Positions 54,787 to 64,000 of a DNA stretch of 64,000 nt are shown here, piece by piece. Position 1 is the stretch's first letter. Every line of letters starts with the position of its first letter. The notes under the pieces were generated by a model. That model did not search any database. It was not told the DNA's origin and saw only the letters and a list, made by a program, of their open reading frames with translations. Position numbers and translations under genes: made by a program. Source of the DNA: Chamaecyparis obtusa (lineage: Eukaryota; Streptophyta; Pinopsida; Cupressales; Cupressaceae); NCBI GenBank assembly GCA_027943335.1, contig BSBK01000963.1, forward strand, positions 1,535,001 to 1,599,000, written 5' to 3'.

Positions 54787-55786
54787 GATGAACAACAGAG
54801 AAGAGATCAAGTACTGGCAAGTTTTTTCAGAAGACATCATCCTGAGACACAAATAATTGGAGACAGACAAGCTGGAATGATGACAAGGAGTAAGACAAGA
54901 CAAGGTACATGTTTAGTTTGTGAATATGAACCGAAGAATGTAAAAGTTGCATTGGAAAATGATGAATGGGTTAATGCAATGAAAGAAGAAATTGAACAGA
55001 TAGAGAAAAATAAGACATGGACTTTAGTACCCAGACCTAAAGATAAGAATGTTATTGGTACTAAGTGGATATTCAGAAACAAGTTGAATGAAAATGGAGA
55101 GGTAACAAGGAATAAAGTTAGATTGGTATGCAAGGGATATGCACAGGAGGAAGGAATTGATTAGGGTGAAACCTTTGCACCTGTTGCTAGATTAGAAGGA
55201 GTCAAAATGTTACCTGCATATGCTGCACACAAAAAGTTCAAGGTTTACCAAATGGATGTTAAATCAGCTTTTCTGAATGGGATACTTGAAGAAAGTCTAC
55301 ATAGAACAAGCAGAAGGGTTCGTTGATCCAGACAAGAAAGATATGGTATGTAGATTACATAAAGCTTTATATGGATTAAAGCAAACACCTAGAGCCTAGT
55401 ATGAAAGGCTGCATAATTATTTGTTGAGTATTGGATTTGTTAGAACCAGTGAGAATAGCAATCTATATATGAAAGGAGATTCAGATGATACTATCTTGAT
55501 TGCTGAAATATTTGTGGATGACATAATATTTGGAGGACAAGATCACATCTGTAAATCATTTGCTGATGAAATGAGAAAAGAGTTCGAAATGTGTATGTTT
55601 GGAGAAATTAAGTTTTTTCTAGGCTTACAAGTGATTCAGCAGAATGATGGTATATTCATCACACAATCCAAATATATCAAGGAAATACTGAGAACATTTG
55701 GCATGGAAGATGCTAAACCTGTTGGAACACCGATGGCTACTGGATGTAAACTGACTAAGGAAGATGAAACTACAGAGGTAAATCAG
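54787..55786 (+). pseudogene. Copia reverse transcriptase, truncated
   Basis: Begins near NDEWVNAMKEEIEQIEKNKT and RPKDKNVIGTKWIFRNKLNE, continues [28 protein letters not shown], active site IFVDDIIFGG, FLGLQVIQQNDGIFITQSKY and GTPMATGCKL, and stops at EVNQT. Stops or shifts lie at 55164, near 55300 and near 55400. The RNase H region that should follow is absent, replaced by the inverted LTR piece. Confidence 0.87.
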
Positions 55787-56168
55787 ACACAAGCTCGGTT
55801 TATACTGTGCTCAGTATACACTACACTGCTTGGTGTATACTGTGATGCTTCATCAACCAACCACACTGCCTTGTGTCTTTCAGCTCTTTTCCTCATCATA
55901 GATGAATGCAACATAATAAAGTCAATAACATAAGGTCGTAGACTCATCAATAAGTTACCCAATGTATTCCTTATCCTCATTTGTCATATACATCTTTCTC
56001 ATGTAGATATTTTTGTTCTTCATCTCTTTTTCTCCTTTCTACAGATGTTTAGGTATTGTAACTTACAAGATAAGTTACTGATTTAATCATCTTACATATC
56101 TAATCAGCAACTCAGTGATCTCTAATCACTGATCTTCAATTAGGTTCTAAATCAGTTGTAGTTCATCA
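55787..56168 (-). repeat. Inverted copy of the first part of the copia LTR
   Basis: Reverse complement of 50754-51169, colinear except for a deletion of about 32 bp. The boundary word ACACAAGCT is shared by pol and LTR, a possible microhomology at the junction. Confidence 0.85.
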
Positions 56169-58915
56169 GTTCAAATCCCCCAAAGTGACATCTATGAGGC
56201 TTCTATGTTGACTTGAGTAAGTGGCTTATGTGGCTTCTAAGCTGAATATGTTGAATGGGGAGGAGGTCCTTGTGAGCAACATCTTACGGAGCCAAAAAAA
56301 TGTTAGCTCGTCTAATGATAGTGCCTTTATGAAGGAGGCATTTTGTTCCTTTTTTCTTACTTTGTTCTCCTCTAAAAATGATAGTAGGTCTAACGAGGCT
56401 AGGGCCTTCTATCAAATGACTATACCTAGGAAAATTATCTTGGAAGATGCTTTGGCTCTTGACTGAGATATTTCTATGGATGAAATTGCAAATAGTAAAT
56501 ACCACTCGCTTATTTAGTAATGGAAAATTCCCAGGTGTCGATGGTCTTCTTATTGAATTTTATAAAGTCAATATACAATGGATTGGGCTGAATTGATTGA
56601 TGTCTACAAGGAAGCCTTCCAAAATAACTCTTTGGGAAGAAATATTAATGGAGGCATCATTATATTAATTCACGAAGATGGGGATAAAAGTCTTATTAAT
56701 AACTGGAGGCTGATTAAATTCTTGAATGTTTCCTATAAGATACTTGCTAAAACTCGTCATTGGGCAGTCATGTATTTTGAAGAAGGTGGTCTTAGTTACT
56801 CAAATGGGGTTTATTAAAGGCATATATATTTTTGAAAATTTGATTACTAGCTGGGAGGGTATGCATTGGGAAAAACATGATGATCAAAATGTTGCTATAA
56901 TTTTGTTGGATTATGAAAAAACCTATGATAGAATTGAGTGGTCTTTAGTGATTAATATGTTGAAGGCAATTAGTTTTCCTCCTAATTTTTGTAGGCGAAT
57001 CAACATATCATTTAATGATTCTTCCACTCAAAGTGATATTAATGGGGAGCTAACCGAACCTATTTTTTACAAAGATCAATCAGGCAGGGTTGTTGCCCTA
57101 AGTTGTAATTGTTGCTAATGCTCTTCACTATGTTCTAAGAACCAATTTGGTCGGTTCTCCTATTTGTGGAATCTAGCTTCCCAATGATGAAGAGTTGCTA
57201 AATGCTCAGCCTGTGGATGGTATTGCCTTGTTTGTTGAAATGTTTGAGAACTTTGATAATGTGATCAGAAGGTTGGATATTTTTTGTGTGGCCTTCAGAG
57301 CAAAAATCTCTAGTAGTAAATCTACCATCCTTACTTGGGATCAACAGATTCCTAATTGGATTGTGGGTAAGAACTGGTAGTAGGAAGGTCCAAACAAAGT
57401 GGCCAGGTATCTTGGTTTCCCATTTGCTATTTCTCCATCCTTGAAAAATATGTGACATTGGTTGTATCTAAAAATTGAACAAAAACATGAAAAATGGCAG
57501 ACCCATATTTTATCTCTTGCAGGGAGGATTCAGGTTGTGCAAAAATTTATTGCATCTCATTCTGTTTATGTCTCCTCTACTTGGTTATTTGCTAATTGTC
57601 ATTTTGAGAAGTTGCAGAAGGTTCTAAGGGATTTCCTATGGTCCAATGGGAAAGCTAATTAAAAGAGGCAAGTTGTAAATCGGTCATAGTGTTGCTTGCC
57701 TAAAAGGTTAGGAGTGTTGGGGCTTAAGGATTTCAGATTTCAAGGTATTGCTCTAGCAGTTAAATTGATTATAAAAGCCTGTGATGGATTTGAGCCCTAG
57801 AAAGTCTTGATTAAAAACAATTTAGCTCTCTCTAAACCCAAGAAAGGTAAAACTTGGCAGACTCTTCATTCGCAGGATTTTCTGTTAGGTAATTTAAATG
57901 TCAGAATCTTTTGATGTGCAGTGTTTAACATTTGGAAAGCTTGTGGAAAAGTTAAATGCGGAATCTGTGACTGTGATGCTTTTTCTCAAGATCTTGGTCC
58001 TTGTGTAGATTGCAGATCTATTTGGTGGAATTTGAACTCTGAATGGAAAACCTGTGGGTCTCACTCAAGGATGTTCTAAGGTTTGGCTAAAAAGGGATCT
58101 CTGTCTTCCTAGGCATATTTTGTCAATGGTGCTCTTAAGACCTGGATCAAGTGAGATCTAATTTGGATGTTCCTCCTCATAAGAGAACCTATTTTAGTTC
58201 TAAAAAATGCCTTGGGCAATGTTGCTCTTCCAATCTCTCTGATAGACGAATCTAAGTTCACAAAGATTTCCTAGAAAGATGGTACCTCTTTTGATCTAAT
58301 TTGGGTTAATAAGTTATATTGTATGTTGACTGGTAAGGGGGAAGTTTTTGATTGGCTGAATAAGTCACGGAGCCTTGATTGGTCTAAGTCCAAGTGGTCT
58401 AGCAGGTTATCCCATATCTGGTCAAATTTTGGGGAGCATAAGAAAACTTGTTTTAGATGGTTGCTTTTATTGCAAAAACTGGCTTTTAATATTTTTTCGC
58501 AGTCTTGTAGTTTCCCTGTTATAATTTGTGCTTTGTGTGACCAAGTGGAAACTTTTGAGCATTTGTTTTTTGAATGTCCATTCGCTTTCTCTCTGTGGTT
58601 ATTATTTATTGGTGATCATATTGCTTAGGACTGTAAAGGTGGTTTAACCTGGTTTGAGATTCTTGCTCGTTATGTAAATGCTTTTACTACTGATCTCAAT
58701 GTTTTTTTGGCTTTCCTTGATAAGGAGATTTTATGGTTTATTTGGAAAAAGAAAAATGAAGAGGTTTTCGAAGGCAATAGAAGGTGCCTTACCGAGTTTC
58801 ATAGTGAACTCACCTATCTTAAAGTTGTTTTGTAGGTCTTTGCAATTCTGGAGAGTGTGAAAGATCTTAATCTTGCTGCAGGAGGGCCAGACTATTGTGT
58901 ACAAAACAGAGATTA
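56169..58915 (+). pseudogene. LINE ORF2 3' part: reverse transcriptase and zf-RVT domain
   Basis: RT landmarks in broken frames: FIKGIYIFENLITSWEGMHW (56810), VAIILLDYEKTYDRIEWSLV (about 56890-56950) and VDGIALFVEMFENFDNVIRR (57215). The YADD-type active site reads VDGI, so one catalytic Asp is gone. Later AISPSLKN and WQTHILSLAGRIQVVQKFIA, then zf-RVT at 58323-58628 (CFRWLLLLQKLAFNIF, CALCDQVETFEHLFFECPF). The frame ends near 58915. It would copy LINE RNA at the nicked target. Confidence 0.82.
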
Positions 58916-59327
58916 AAAGTGCATATTTCTTCCCTTAGAGGAGGAATAATCTGAACAAATAAGAGCTGGAGATCCTAAGAGAATTTATGGACAAGCACAA
59001 ATTTCACAAGCCCATGGATAAAGATAAGACTACGAGGGACCATAGAGACCGGTTCCAACCAGTGGTAAAAGATGTTGATCCTGATCTAATTGAGCTGTCC
59101 TTAGGAACCTATGAATGTGATTAGTGTGAAGCCAGTAGCAACATTAGGTGCTGCTGGGAGTAGTCTTCTGATGTTAGGCTGAAAGGATCTTTTTTTTGTA
59201 ATAGCTACTCAGTATTACTATGTGATCCTCCTTTTGAACGGGTGACCAGTAAGTTTCTATGGAGCTCCAGCTCCTTATATTGTAATGAACTTTGTTTTGT
59301 TTATGATCTTATATATATATATATATT
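58916..59327 (+). other. LINE 3' untranslated region and AT tail
   Basis: No ORF. Ends in TTATATATATATATATAT at 59309-59327, which I take as the LINE 3' terminus in place of a poly(A) tail. The following sequence was not matched to a 5' target duplication. Confidence 0.5.
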
Positions 59328-61364
59328 TGAAGAACTGCACATGATGTGTGCCCAGGGATCAGACCCCAATTTGTGTCTTAGAGGTCATGGGCTGTTAATC
59401 TCATGATTTAATCAAAGTTAAAAATGAATAAAAACTGAACATGGATTATACTCCCTACAGAAAGAAGCTCCATTCATGTGGGTCTGATTACCCTTCTCCA
59501 AAATATATTTGTTAATTATATTGGTAAATATATGCCCAGGCTTCTGGTGAATATTTCCAAATACAAGATATATTTGATAATCTTTAGGTTATTCAGTCAA
59601 CAATTCACCTACTCAAAAACCTGGACTTAAGCAAAATCCCCTTTGGACCATAATTTACCCGAAATAACTTCTGTGATTGAATGCAAAGATTTTTAAAACA
59701 CCTTCTCTAGACTGGCCTGGGGCAAAGTTGCAAACAATGGTAGACACGATAAGTTTCAAAGGCCTATTGCAAATAAGCATGAATTCTAAGATGAGATGAA
59801 CCTGATAAAGGAATCGGTGGAAAGGAACCAAAAAAATAGGATGAATATTTTTATGTGAACAAGCTGCTGTACAGAATAGTCTCAAGGTTTAGCTTACAGG
59901 GTCAACAAACTCAACCTTGATGAAAAGTCACCAGCAGCAGACCTCTAACATGGTACAGATGAATGAGTGAGATAAGCTTTCTCCATATCATTAACCAGAA
60001 CTCAACAAAGTAACAAGTGTATTCCAAAGCTATTCTCCTTTTGAAACTTGTTATGCTTTCCACAAAATGAACCACCATGGGGACTACTAGTTAATCTTTT
60101 ATCCACGGCTATTGCACATGATAAGAAATAACAGAGGACCTGCCTTTTTAGATAACAATCTTCATATATAGAAAAATGTCAGAGCCATACATATCAAGAT
60201 GCAAAATGTAAGACTTGGAGAGATAACTAAATTCTTCATCAAGAGCAAGGTGGAAAATCAAATCTTGCTATTTCCAGATAAATAAAGATTCAAATAGCAC
60301 TAGCAGCATAAGCTCAAACCCACCCAATCTGTACTTCACAATCATTTTCAAGTCAAAATCTCTCCACCTTGAGTTGTCAACTTATCTTGATATCCATGAC
60401 ATAGCATCACCAATCTCAAACTCTATAAACCGTCTCTAGAAGATAGTCTGCAAATTATAAACTCAAAGAACATAATCTCAGAATGTCAACATCCACTTAT
60501 AAAAGATGTTCTTCTAGACACCTAGAGCCACACCTAATATATGCAAATCACCACTTGGCAGAAAAGAAAGGCGTCTTCCCCTTTGCAAACTAAGTGGGTT
60601 CTCTAATTGCTTTAAGCATCAGTTTCTGCAATTAGGTAAACTTTAGAGACAATCATTAAAGCAAAACATGGAGACCATTTCCTTTAAGCAAAGGGGAAAT
60701 GATGACCATTTTTAGTCTACGGTACAAGAGCTAGCCACTACTTAATAAGCATCATCAATCTTTGTGTTTATATTTTATCACTCTGCAATTATCCCTTTAG
60801 TTGTTGCCTAAAATTGTAATACCATCTTGGAATCCAAAGATTCTCTCCCTTCCTAAGACAATGCGATTAAATTTATTATATATTTCCACTGGTCATAGAC
60901 TTAAAAATTAAAATTCATCATTGTGAATGTATTTATATGCTAAGTTTTCCTTTAATAGATATGAGATATATTTGAAATTTCTTTGTTTAAGTTTTGTTTA
61001 CTTTTGTTAAGGTGGGACAATTGCATCTTCTCATCCTAATCTACCATGAAACTATCTGATTTTTTTAATTCCTTCGGGCAGTTAATGTATGATATGAAAG
61101 ATACCAAGAACAATAGTACAAAAATTGCAAGGCTAACCCAGTATGCCTCATACTAATAGTCTTCCAACTAATTGTCTTCAAGATGTTATATCCTTTCTTA
61201 CTGACTTCGGTATTTATGTCTTATTAGACACAATGATTTGACCAATAGAGCTAGAAAACAAATTAGATTTCCAAATGTTGCATTCATGAAAATGGACTGA
61301 CTTCGCTTTGCTATCGAACAAGATTTGGCATCTTGCGAGTACGCATTGTATTGCTTCTTAAGCA
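59328..61364. other. Intergenic DNA downstream of PPR-B; nothing recognised
   Basis: AT-rich, without ORFs of note or element ends. The last few hundred bases before 61365 would hold the PPR-B 3' untranslated region, since that gene runs leftwards. Confidence 0.4.
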
Positions 61365-63368
61365 TCACCAATAATCACCACAAGAACACTGTCCATCTTT
61401 AAAATGATGATACCGGTTGGCATCCCGCACTATAATCTCTCGTGCAACAATCTTGGATATGAACTTAATACCGGAGTGGCAATCACCACACACTCTAATG
61501 TTCTTGATAACCCGAATAGTTGTTCCAGGGGTTGTGTTGATAAGCCCAAATGCAATGGCCAACTTCTCACTATGGTAGCAAAGAAACTCTTCCTTTTGCT
61601 CCTCTTCCACATCATGCAATACAAAATTTGTGTTGGGAACAAATCCTTCCATTTTCATCTCAGTAGACAATTCTGCGAGCTTTTCATATATTTCTTGTGT
61701 TTGTGGATGTGTTGTGTCTCCTACTAGAAACACATGCATGTGTTTTTTCACTTCAATCCAACTGCATCCGGGTGTCCTTTTTACGCCTCTTTCTTTCATC
61801 ACTCTCTGCACATTTTCCTTGTCATGCCACCTGCCAGCTGCAGCGTATATGTTTGATAGCAGCACATAAGGCATGTCATTGTGGGGATCCACCTTAAACA
61901 GGTGTCCTGCCACTCGCTCTGCTAGCATTATATTCATGTGTATTCTGCAGGCGCCAAGCAAACACCTCCACACAACAACATCAGGTTCAATAGGCATCTT
62001 CTTGATGAAGTCATATGCTTCATCAAGGCGTCCTGCACGACCAAAAAGATCAACCATACAGGCATAAATATGCATTTCAGGCATAATGTGATAATCTCTA
62101 ATCATGGAATCAAAATATTTCCGGCCCTCCTCCACCAGGCCCACATGACAGCATGCAGTCAGAACACAAACAAAGGTAACATAGTTTGGCTTCACGCCAG
62201 ACTGCTGCATTTGTCCAAAGAGTTCAAGTGCCTCCTTGGCTTGACCATTCTTAGCATATCCTCCAACCATGGATGTCCACGAAAAGGTGTTTCTCTCTGG
62301 CATTCTATCAAAAATTTTCCGTGCCTTATCTAGACTCGCACATTTCGCATACATATCCACAAGAGCACTCTCTAAAACAACATCAGTCTCAGCCCCACTC
62401 TGAATTATATCCTGGTGAATCTCAGTGCCCAATTCCAGAGCAGCCAATTTAGCGCAAGCAGGAAGAATGGTGGCAAATGTATTGCAATCCGGTTTCACGC
62501 CCGTTCTCTTCATTTCATCTAACAATGACAAGGCCTTTTCCGGATACCCATTCTGCACATACCCCGCAATGACTGCATTCCAAGTAATCACATCTGGAGG
62601 CTCAGGCATCTTCTCAAACAGAGAAACAGCCTTGCTCAAGTTCCCATTCTGTGCATATCCTGCAATCATAGAATTCCAGGAAACCGCATCTCGTTGAGGC
62701 ATTCTGTCAAACACTCTGCAGGCACCTTCCATTCTGCCGCATTTAACGTACATATCTACCAGAGCACTCTGCACATACACATCCGACTGATACCCACTCC
62801 TAATTATGTCACTATGAATTTCTATACCCTCTTTTAGGGCCCCCAATTGGGAGCAGGCCGGCAAAACGCTGGCAAATGTAAATTCGCTCGGTTTCACACC
62901 TGTTTTTGCGATTTGATTTAGTAAAACTAAGGCCTCCTCGGGAAGTCCACATTTGCAGTAAGCTGCAATCATGGAAGTCCACGAGCAGGGGTCTGGTTCG
63001 TTCATGTCGTCGAAAATACTGCGGGCTTCCCTCACATTGCCGCACTTGGCATACATTGTCACCAGTGCACTCTGCACCATTATGTCTGGAACAAAACCCT
63101 GGTAGTTCATATGACTGTGGAGCTGTTTTCCCTCTGCGAAAGCTTTTTGTTTAACGCAGGCGTGTAACAAAAAAGCGTACGTAAAGGTGTTTATGAGGCG
63201 ACTGTCCGTGAGATGTAATATTTGCAGGGCTTTTTTCAGATGGCCTTGTTTACATATATATCTGATATATTTGTTCGAGTCGTTTGTTTGGGCATCAATC
63301 ATGTGCATGGTGGTGTACTTTCTTACCTGCTCAAAGAGCAAATGTACTGGATTTGTAGATGCCGCCAT
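61365..63368 (-). CDS. PPR-B: intact PLS-class DYW pentatricopeptide-repeat protein
   Basis: 667 codons, no intron. After a short N-terminus ([20 protein letters not shown]) come about a dozen P, L and S motifs, e.g. [51 protein letters not shown] and [19 protein letters not shown] motifs follow ([40 protein letters not shown]), then a DYW domain from about residue 559. The deaminase zinc site is complete: H-S-E near 599-601 and C-G-D-C near 627-630. The protein ends CSCGDYW. DYW proteins bind specific organellar transcripts and catalyse C-to-U editing. Localisation to mitochondria or chloroplasts is inferred. The first in-frame ATG is used. It is convergent with its decayed paralog PPR-A. 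Confidence 0.93.
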   Translation of the reverse strand: MAASTNPVHLLFEQVRKYTTMHMIDAQTNDSNKYIRYICKQGHLKKALQILHLTDSRLINTFTYAFLLHACVKQKAFAEGKQLHSHMNYQGFVPDIMVQSALVTMYAKCGNVREARSIFDDMNEPDPCSWTSMIAAYCKCGLPEEALVLLNQIAKTGVKPSEFTFASVLPACSQLGALKEGIEIHSDIIRSGYQSDVYVQSALVDMYVKCGRMEGACRVFDRMPQRDAVSWNSMIAGYAQNGNLSKAVSLFEKMPEPPDVITWNAVIAGYVQNGYPEKALSLLDEMKRTGVKPDCNTFATILPACAKLAALELGTEIHQDIIQSGAETDVVLESALVDMYAKCASLDKARKIFDRMPERNTFSWTSMVGGYAKNGQAKEALELFGQMQQSGVKPNYVTFVCVLTACCHVGLVEEGRKYFDSMIRDYHIMPEMHIYACMVDLFGRAGRLDEAYDFIKKMPIEPDVVVWRCLLGACRIHMNIMLAERVAGHLFKVDPHNDMPYVLLSNIYAAAGRWHDKENVQRVMKERGVKRTPGCSWIEVKKHMHVFLVGDTTHPQTQEIYEKLAELSTEMKMEGFVPNTNFVLHDVEEEQKEEFLCYHSEKLAIAFGLINTTPGTTIRVIKNIRVCGDCHSGIKFISKIVAREIIVRDANRYHHFKDGQCSCGDYW

Positions 63369-63493
63369 TGCTTAACATATTCAGATATTACGCTACAAAT
63401 TGGTGCTGCTGAATAAACTGGTGAAAAACATGACTCCAATGGATGTTCCAGTGTTATGCTTGTACCGAGCACAATGACTTCAAAAACAGAGAA

Positions 63494-63504
63494 CTTATAT
63501 ATAT
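63494..63504 (-). promoter_or_regulatory. Candidate TATA box of PPR-B
   Basis: Minus strand ATATATATAAG about 130 bp upstream of the ATG, a plausible core-promoter position with a leader of roughly 100 nt. No other element is assigned. Confidence 0.4.
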
Positions 63505-64000
63505 TCTTCATGAAATTTTGAGGGAGGAGACTGAAAACATGTTGCACCCTGTGGCTCTTGGATTTACTGTCAATTGACGCCACCAATTACTCAAATACTC
63601 AAATTTTTTAGTTGCATTGGACAGGCCTGACTAGATATAAAGTGTCATTGGTGAGCGTCTTGAAACATAAAGACTTCAAAGGTTATTGTCTAATTTGCAG
63701 CGTGTCATGCCCTTAAAATGGGATTCTAGCCAGCAATAGAAGATTTTAATTCAAATGAATATTTTGTTGGAAATTTTAGGGTACATAATAAAATGTTTAT
63801 AAGAAAAAATAGTTACTAGGAAAACGATGTAGTTAAGGTTTTAACATCAGATGAATTGGCCATTTACTTAGTGACAAGATTTCACATCATATTTTTTATA
63901 GGATCAATAATAAGTAGATTGAAATTAGAGACTAGTCTATAATATCTAATATCTAAATCTAAAGTGAAATTGCAATGAGTCTTTTAATTAACGTCTTCGC
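63505..64000. other. Upstream region of PPR-B; nothing further recognised
   Basis: AT-rich flank without ORFs or transposon ends. It presumably includes the proximal promoter of PPR-B. Confidence 0.4.

Larger units (their letters stand above)
50754..56168 (+). mobile_element. Ty1/copia element with an inverted LTR piece at its right end
   Basis: 5' LTR (50754-52207), primer site, then gag-protease-integrase-RT (52272-55786) on the plus strand. There is no RNase H and no direct 3' LTR. Pol instead joins at 55787 to a reversed copy of the first 416 bp of its own LTR (55787-56168). The element is therefore bounded by inverted repeats TGATGAACTACAACTG ... CAGTTGTAGTTCATCA. No target duplication is seen (CATGAT at left, GTTCAAA at right). 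It interrupts LINE ORF2. Confidence 0.88.
42500..59327 (+). mobile_element. L1-like LINE split by two copia-type insertions
   Basis: ORF1 (42533-43741 and 49161-49539), ORF2 (about 49540-50753 and 56169-58915) and a 3' tail ending in an AT run at about 59310-59327 are colinear once the insertions at 43742-49160 and 50754-56168 are removed. The remaining 6 kb is the normal size of plant L1 elements. Domain order is DUF4283-like, zinc knuckle, endonuclease, RT, zf-RVT. Many stops show it is ancient. Neither the 5' end nor target duplications were identified. Confidence 0.85.

Noticed and set aside
50754..56168. DNA transposon with long terminal inverted repeats
   Set aside because: The repeats are LTR sequence, the interior is copia gag-pol, and there is no transposase or target duplication.
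61404..63416. Plus-strand frames across PPR-B
   Set aside because: They lie opposite an intact, motif-rich PPR coding sequence and have no domains.

Overview
The window looks like nuclear DNA of a seed plant, most likely a gymnosperm such as a conifer. That is inference from four things: very long AT-rich intergenic DNA, old and deeply nested LTR retrotransposons, an L1-type LINE broken by copia insertions, and genes limited to two paralogous PLS-class pentatricopeptide-repeat (PPR) genes with DYW domains. No bacterial, viral or organellar operon structure is visible.

Layout. (1) 1-7947, minus strand: right part of a Ty3/gypsy element (E1) with decayed gag, start of pol, long leader, primer-binding site and a 1.5-kb LTR. 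(2) 7953-8828: an intact, unrecognised 291-codon ORF directly beside that LTR. (3) 9130-12509, minus: gag and leader remnants of a related gypsy element, then a fragment of a copia LTR (to 13425). (4) 15794-18963, plus: a PPR gene (PPR-A) with a GC-AG intron, whose DYW domain survives only as frameshifted remnants. (5) 20905-38973: a three-level nest. A small hAT-like element (20905-21507, 8-bp target duplication) lies beside a second hAT-like element (21540-38973). The second is split by a chromovirus (22103-38250, duplication TTGGG), which is split by a Tat-type gypsy element (24421-33636, duplication CCTAC). (6) About 42500-59327, plus: an L1-like LINE split by two insertions. One is a gag-only copia-type element (43742-49160) that itself holds a small LTR element without coding capacity (46286-48465). 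The other is a copia element (50754-56168) whose right end is an inverted piece of its own LTR. (7) 61365-63368, minus: an intact 667-codon DYW-type PPR gene (PPR-B), the only gene that looks fully functional.

The most unusual signal is a set of tandem hairpin arrays in non-coding parts of unrelated retroelements. The clearest is at 48469-48859 with an outlying unit at 46250-46273. About ten small hairpins share a nearly constant 12-nt loop (consensus ATGTGTTTGTCC), while stem sequences differ from unit to unit and stay self-complementary. Smaller arrays with the same logic lie at 47841-47961, 26835-26904, 25441-25601 and in the chromovirus LTRs (23422-23444, 38024-38098).

How the genes relate: PPR-A and PPR-B are convergent paralogs about 42 kb apart, with transposable elements between them. 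PPR-B keeps the DYW deaminase motifs expected of an organellar C-to-U RNA editing factor. PPR-A has gained an intron and lost its editing domain.
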